Shown: positions 60,832 to 64,000 of the stretch, in pieces
How the letters are laid out: each line of letters opens with the position of its first letter
Position numbering within the stretch: position 1 is the stretch's first letter
Source of the DNA: Desulforamulus ferrireducens
GTDB lineage: Bacteria; Bacillota; Desulfotomaculia; Desulfotomaculales; Desulfotomaculaceae
DNA length: 64,000 nucleotides
Direction of reading: 5' to 3'
NCBI RefSeq assembly: GCF_002005145.1
Contig: NZ_CP019698.1
Coordinates: forward strand, 2,728,001-2,792,000
Position numbers and translations under genes: made by a program
The notes under the pieces: model-generated
What the model was told of the DNA's origin: nothing
What the model saw: the letters and a program-made list of their open reading frames with translations, nothing else
Database searches by the model: none

Positions 60832-61236
60832 TTGTGCTCACTCCTCTGTAAATGGATATTCTTTCCTATTTACAGTATGTAAAAGGTATTGCATTGGTAC
60901 CTGTCCGGCAAAATAAGGCAATAAAAGAAAAACGCAGCTCAATGAATGAACTGTGTTACAGTGATAGTCTTTTGCTCTGCCAACTCTTCCTCACATCAAA
61001 CATAAGCAACCCCCCATCCTTTTCTATAATGCGTGTTCTTCCGGGTACAAGTTATCCCCAGATAATATTGGGGAGTAATATTACTTTGATACATTCTCTG
61101 GAAATTCTTCTCTTGCCTTGAATTTTGTGTTGTAGAAAAAATTTTTATCCAAAAATATAAAAACATTGCTCTTTATTGACCATAGGGAAACATCATTGGT
61201 CCTTCGATCATATGCTGTAGCGGAGGTGTAAATAAA
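60832..61236. other. Divergent intergenic region upstream of the repeat protein gene
   Basis: About 405 bp between two divergent genes. It holds a sigma-K-type promoter (60871-60898), and a hairpin CCCCA-GATAATAT-TGGGG (about 61057-61074). Otherwise it is AT-rich without a gene. A second sigma-K-like match near the other gene is listed among rejected observations. Confidence 0.5.
60871..60898 (-). promoter_or_regulatory. Sigma-K-type promoter for the cysteine-rich repeat gene
   Basis: On the minus strand AC (60897-60898), a 17-nt spacer and CATACTGTA (60871-60879) match the sigma-K consensus AC-N16/17-CATANNNTA at every defined position. The predicted start near 60864 gives a 33-nt leader with GAGGAG before the ATG at 60831. 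Confidence 0.65.
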
Positions 61237-61503
61237 GTGAATAGTTTTCCCGATATCGGTCAATCAGTATTTCATGTGCGTACTCAGAAACCCTGTATTG
61301 TCCTGGGGGGATGCCCCGGTAGCCGGTTAGTAACCATTCGCTTTGAAAATAGGTCGGTGGCCTCTGTTCGTCTAGAAGAGGTTGTGCCAAATAAGACTTC
61401 GGTCTGCCCCCGCTGTGGCAAAAGGATTAAGCCGGTTCAGGACGGAGTTTGCAAATTATGCAAGGCCACCAGGTGTTCCCGGTGCCGTAGGTGCCGTTGT
61501 TAA
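61237..61503 (+). CDS. Small protein with C-terminal cysteine cluster (88 aa)
   Basis: An 88-aa protein from a GTG preceded by CGGAGGTG (8-nt spacing). N-terminal residues 1-55 look like a small beta-barrel (VFHVRTQKPCIVLGGCPGSR, VTIRFENRSVASVRLEEVV). The C-terminus holds a zinc ribbon CPRCGKRIKPVQDGVCKLC and an unusual dense tail (RCSRCRRCRC). No family recognised. It is divergent from the repeat protein, and both combine a beta-barrel-like N-terminus with a cysteine-rich C-terminus. A shared function is possible but unproven. Confidence 0.72.
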   Translation: MNSFPDIGQSVFHVRTQKPCIVLGGCPGSRLVTIRFENRSVASVRLEEVVPNKTSVCPRCGKRIKPVQDGVCKLCKATRCSRCRRCRC

Positions 61504-61542
61504 AAAAGTTTGTTGGGATAATTTATCTAAATTTGGGCATCA

Positions 61543-61567
61543 CTTACTGTAGAAATTGTACAGTAAG
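61543..61567. promoter_or_regulatory. 9-bp inverted repeat before the DUF438 gene
   Basis: CTTACTGTA and TACAGTAAG separated by 7 nt, directly before and overlapping the ribosome site AAGGAGG of the DUF438 gene. It could be an operator or an RNA hairpin occluding the site. Confidence 0.5.
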
Positions 61568-61578
61568 GAGGATACCCC

Positions 61579-62775
61579 ATGAGTGAGTACTTAGGAAGCC
61601 GCGAGGCTAAGCAAGAAATATTAAAGAAAATAATTAAGGATTTGCACCAAGGGAAGGAATTTAACGAGGTTAAGGCGGAATTTCAAAATTTAATCAGGGA
61701 TGTAGATGCCTCAGAAATTGCCAGTATGGAACAAGCCCTCATCAGGGAAGGTATGAACCCAGAGGAAATTACCAAACTGTGCGATGTGCACGCTGCGGTA
61801 TTCCGGGATGCCCTGGAGAAAAATGAAAAACCGGAGCTAATTCCCGGCCATCCCCTCTACACAATGAAGCATGAGAATGAGGAAATTGAAAAGGTACTGG
61901 ATGAATTGGACTCTTACCTGGAAACTAACCAGGTAGACAAATTTAAAGAGCGCCTGGCCTTTTTCCGGGAACACTTGGACAAGCATTATGCCAAAAAGGA
62001 AAATATTTTATTTCCCTATTTGGAGCGGCATAACATTACCGGTCCCCCATCCGTTATGTGGTCGGTGGATGATGAAATTCGGGATTTGGTCAAAGGGGTC
62101 CTGGCCAAGGTAAACGAGCTCACCTCCGGAAATTTGGCCGATATAAAACACAACTATGAACCTATGCGCGATAAAGTTAAAGAAATGATTTTTAAAGAGC
62201 TCAATATTTTGACCCCCATGTCGTTGGAAAACTTGACCGAAGAAGAATGGGGAGAAATCAAGCAGCAGGAAGAGGAGTTTGGGGTAGTTTTCTCCCAACC
62301 CCATGGTGATTTTTGGCAGCCAAAGGTGGGCCAGCCCCAAGCGGCGGTTTACAGCGGTGACAATGATGCTCTTCCTTTGGATACCGGGTCCCTTACCTTG
62401 AAGCAAATTAACGCTATCCTCACCAATGTACCCATTGATATTACCTTTGTGGACCATGAGGATACCGTGCGCTATTTCTCCCAGGGCAAAGAAAGAATTT
62501 TTGTACGTACCAAGTCCATCATTGGCCGCAAGGTACAAAATTGCCACCCACCGGATAGTGTTCATGTGGTGGAGAAAATTTTAGCTGACTTTAAGAGTGG
62601 TAAGCACAGCACGGCGGAATTTTGGTTGGAACTAAATGGTGCCTTTATCCATATCCGCTACTTTGCTTTGCGGGATGAGCAGGGAAAATATCTAGGTACC
62701 ATGGAAGTCAGCCAGAATGTCACCAGCATCCGAGCCTTACAGGGTCAGCGGCGATTGTTGCAATACGAGGATTAA
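61579..62775 (+). CDS. DUF438-hemerythrin-PAS protein
   Basis: A 398-aa cytoplasmic protein. N-terminal DUF438 (EYLGSREAKQEILKKIIKDL), then a hemerythrin-like HHE domain (HPLYTMKHENEEIEKVLDEL, FREHLDKHYAKKENILFPYL) with the His/Glu ligands for a di-iron centre. A C-terminal PAS domain follows (LTLKQINAILTNVPIDITFV, FIHIRYFALRDEQGKYLG). Family members are thought to sense oxygen, NO or redox in anaerobes. No DNA-binding domain is present. GGAGG precedes the ATG and overlaps a palindrome. Confidence 0.9.
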   Translation: MSEYLGSREAKQEILKKIIKDLHQGKEFNEVKAEFQNLIRDVDASEIASMEQALIREGMNPEEITKLCDVHAAVFRDALEKNEKPELIPGHPLYTMKHENEEIEKVLDELDSYLETNQVDKFKERLAFFREHLDKHYAKKENILFPYLERHNITGPPSVMWSVDDEIRDLVKGVLAKVNELTSGNLADIKHNYEPMRDKVKEMIFKELNILTPMSLENLTEEEWGEIKQQEEEFGVVFSQPHGDFWQPKVGQPQAAVYSGDNDALPLDTGSLTLKQINAILTNVPIDITFVDHEDTVRYFSQGKERIFVRTKSIIGRKVQNCHPPDSVHVVEKILADFKSGKHSTAEFWLELNGAFIHIRYFALRDEQGKYLGTMEVSQNVTSIRALQGQRRLLQYED

Positions 62776-62779
62776 ATAA

Positions 62780-62833
62780 GAAAAACTTGGCTTGTGCACG
62801 TCCAGTAGGACGCATGCGGAAGCCAAGTTTTTC
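62780..62833. terminator. Terminator after the DUF438 gene
   Basis: GAAAAACTTGGCTT pairs with AAGCCAAGTTTTTC; an inner CGTCC/GGACG stem sits in the loop. Confidence 0.85.
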
Positions 62834-62949
62834 GTATCTTTCACTATTCACTAACTTATAATTTTTGAAACAAATAATAAATTCTCCCCTGTTGCTACTA
62901 CGGCAACAGGAGGGCTTAATAATGTGCTAAATAAAGCGGGACTTACCAT

Positions 62950-63417
62950 CTAGAGTACCAGCTCGGCAATTTCTGTCAGCACTTCATCCACAGGTTGATG
63001 TATCTGTAACTGTTGCAGCACACTCTCCCAAAGACTCTCTTCGGCATCCTGTGGCTGCCAGTCAGAGTCCTCACTGGGGCCATATCCATACTCCTCCGCC
63101 GCCTCTTCCTTTAAAAGAAATACCACCTCGGGAACTGCTTCAGACCATTGGCTAAGGGTAACATCCAGGACAAAAGCTTCCCCCTCCAGGTAAACCTCTA
63201 CCCAGTGATGTCTGTGCTCCTTCCCGTCTTGCTTTATAACACCTACCTGGCCAAAGGCATCATATTCTTTCCATAGTAATAGACCCAAAATAACCGAACA
63301 GGCTTGGCGCTGACAACCAAGCAATTTGGGGTTATGCGGTTGTTCTCGTAATAAGGCATTCCTCACCGCCTGAGCTATATCCAATACATCTTTCACTTGA
63401 TCCAGTTGACAATACAT
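62950..63417 (-). CDS. Transglutaminase-like protein (155 aa)
   Basis: A 155-aa protein with a possible Cys-His-Asp triad in the order of the transglutaminase/papain-like fold: QRQACSVILGLLLW (Cys), KEHRHHWVEVYLE (His) and FVLDVTLSQW (Asp). The acidic C-terminal region (YGYGPSEDSDWQPQDAEESL) follows. Members process or crosslink proteins or cleave amides, but small versions can be inactive. No signal peptide. The family assignment rests on the triad only. Confidence 0.6.
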   Translation of the reverse strand: MYCQLDQVKDVLDIAQAVRNALLREQPHNPKLLGCQRQACSVILGLLLWKEYDAFGQVGVIKQDGKEHRHHWVEVYLEGEAFVLDVTLSQWSEAVPEVVFLLKEEAAEEYGYGPSEDSDWQPQDAEESLWESVLQQLQIHQPVDEVLTEIAELVL

Positions 63418-63619
63418 ACAATCTCTCCTAGGTTATGATGAAAACTATTTATTCTCTATAGTAAGCCCTTGCAGTTAGAAGTGCAAGCAGTTTAGATAAG
63501 TTACCGGTAATAGAACTTTTCCTTGGGAGGTTTTACCAACTGTAACAGTAATCAGGAAGATCTATAGTATGTAGCAAGGAATATTTGCCTGGCGCGGCAA
63601 AGCAAAGGAGTGCTTAATA

Positions 63620-64000
63620 ATGGGAAGGAAAAATAATCTTACCGCCGTCATCACAGATGAAAAATTGGTAGATCAGTGTACTGACATTACCTATCCCAGG
63701 GTAAGTGGTCTAAAAAACAAAGCAGTGCAGACAGAAATCAATGAACTGATTGAAGAACAGGTCAATAAGGTCCTGCCAAAAGATAATTGCCAAACCTCTA
63801 CCTTCGGAAAATACGAAGTAAAGTTAAACCAAAAGGGACTTTTAAGCCTTGTCCTCTATTTCTACACCATCCCGGAACAGGCTGCCAACGGTCTAAATAT
63901 CCAGAAATCCATTACCGTCGATTTGGCAACGGGTAAGGTCTACGAATTGGAAGATTTATTTAAGCCAGGCAGTCGTTACAGAATGGTCCTCAACAATATC
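63620..64000 (+). CDS. DUF3298-like (RsiV-type) protein, partial
   Basis: The frame begins at an ATG preceded by AAAGGAG and runs off the right edge, giving 127 residues. NKAVQTEINELIEEQVNKVL, LSLVLYFYTIPEQAANGLNI and SITVDLATGKVYELEDLFK match the DUF4163/DUF3298 arrangement of RsiV-type anti-sigma factors and their free-standing relatives. Unlike RsiV there is no N-terminal membrane helix in the visible part, so it may be a free cytoplasmic version. Confidence 0.78.
   Translation, partial: MGRKNNLTAVITDEKLVDQCTDITYPRVSGLKNKAVQTEINELIEEQVNKVLPKDNCQTSTFGKYEVKLNQKGLLSLVLYFYTIPEQAANGLNIQKSITVDLATGKVYELEDLFKPGSRYRMVLNNI

Noticed and set aside
61190-61217. AC-N17-CATATGCTG match before the 88-aa cysteine protein gene
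   Set aside because: The predicted transcript start would fall inside the ribosome site at 61221-61228, and the -10 differs from consensus.
62888-62920. CCTGTTGC...GCAACAGG hairpin as a terminator
   Set aside because: No T-run on either strand and no gene ends there; left unannotated.
63418-63450. CATAACCTA-like -10 before the transglutaminase-like gene
   Set aside because: No AC at 16-17 nt upstream, and it abuts the ribosome site.

Overview
The window comes from a low-to-moderate GC, spore-forming Firmicute. The gene set suggests an anaerobic clostridial lineage of the Desulfotomaculum/Desulforamulus (Peptococcaceae) type; that genus-level placement is inference. Supporting genes are pro-sigma-K (sigK, uninterrupted), a CwlD-like amidase, Spo0M, a decayed GerA-type germinant receptor operon, two orphan KinA-like sensor kinases, a YjcZ-like 38-aa peptide, a detached piece resembling the C-terminus of anaerobic ribonucleotide reductase, and a DUF438/hemerythrin protein.

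Layout. 1-2.8 kb: clpP (partial), tig, a small zinc protein, and a His-Gln-Lys-Leu tRNA operon with its own promoter and terminator. 2.8-5.8 kb: an unusual inverted repeat array whose last unit is the 3' end of cbiO, then a cobalt/nickel ECF transporter (cbiMNQO). 5.9-9.3 kb: azlCD, and an acetate-type Na+ symporter paired with a UspA-DUF485 fusion. 9.4-13.8 kb: sbcCD. 13.9-20.3 kb: small genes, a secreted metallo-beta-lactamase-fold lipoprotein with its DUF3006 partner, cwlD, a PHP phosphatase and tRNA-Arg. 20.5-24.1 kb: a sporulation-type kinase with an IS256-family element (perfect 8-bp target duplication) inserted 23 bp before its start. 24.5-34.8 kb: htpX/spo0M/merR, two cyclic-di-GMP enzymes, a 28-aa microprotein, azoreductase and the broken ger operon. 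34.9-47.7 kb: second kinase, membrane MutS-like ATPase, VTT protein, site-2 protease, motAB, a LuxR-type regulator, an MCP and a secreted copper-amine-oxidase-N-domain protein. 47.9-53.3 kb: hemolysin III, a zinc-ribbon gene with a structured leader, tRNA-fMet, a GntR/ABC operon and an iron alcohol dehydrogenase. 53.4-58.9 kb: SAM-I riboswitch with metNIQ, sigK, and a DUF47/PiT phosphate pair. 59-64 kb: the most unusual locus, followed by DUF438, a transglutaminase-like protein and a partial DUF3298 gene.

The strongest candidate for an undescribed system is 58994-60898. A 203-aa protein has an Sm-like N-terminal domain and a C-terminal half containing 14 cysteines, with six Q-P-C repeats spaced 8-9 residues apart. 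Two bases after its stop codon, with the ribosome site inside its last codons, begins a radical SAM/SPASM enzyme. Upstream is a match to the sigma-K promoter consensus (AC, 17 nt, CATACTGTA). I read this as a repeat-core ribosomally made, thioether-modified peptide or coat protein made in the mother cell during sporulation. The modification and timing are inference.

Other genes fit a motile, sporulating anaerobe with extensive signalling. The orphan kinases probably feed Spo0A, two enzymes handle c-di-GMP, and MotAB plus the MCP serve chemotaxis. Cobalt/nickel, phosphate, methionine, acetate and branched-chain amino acid transport are all represented. Intergenic spacers in several places show 7-nt phased repeats of the type RGCYNNN.
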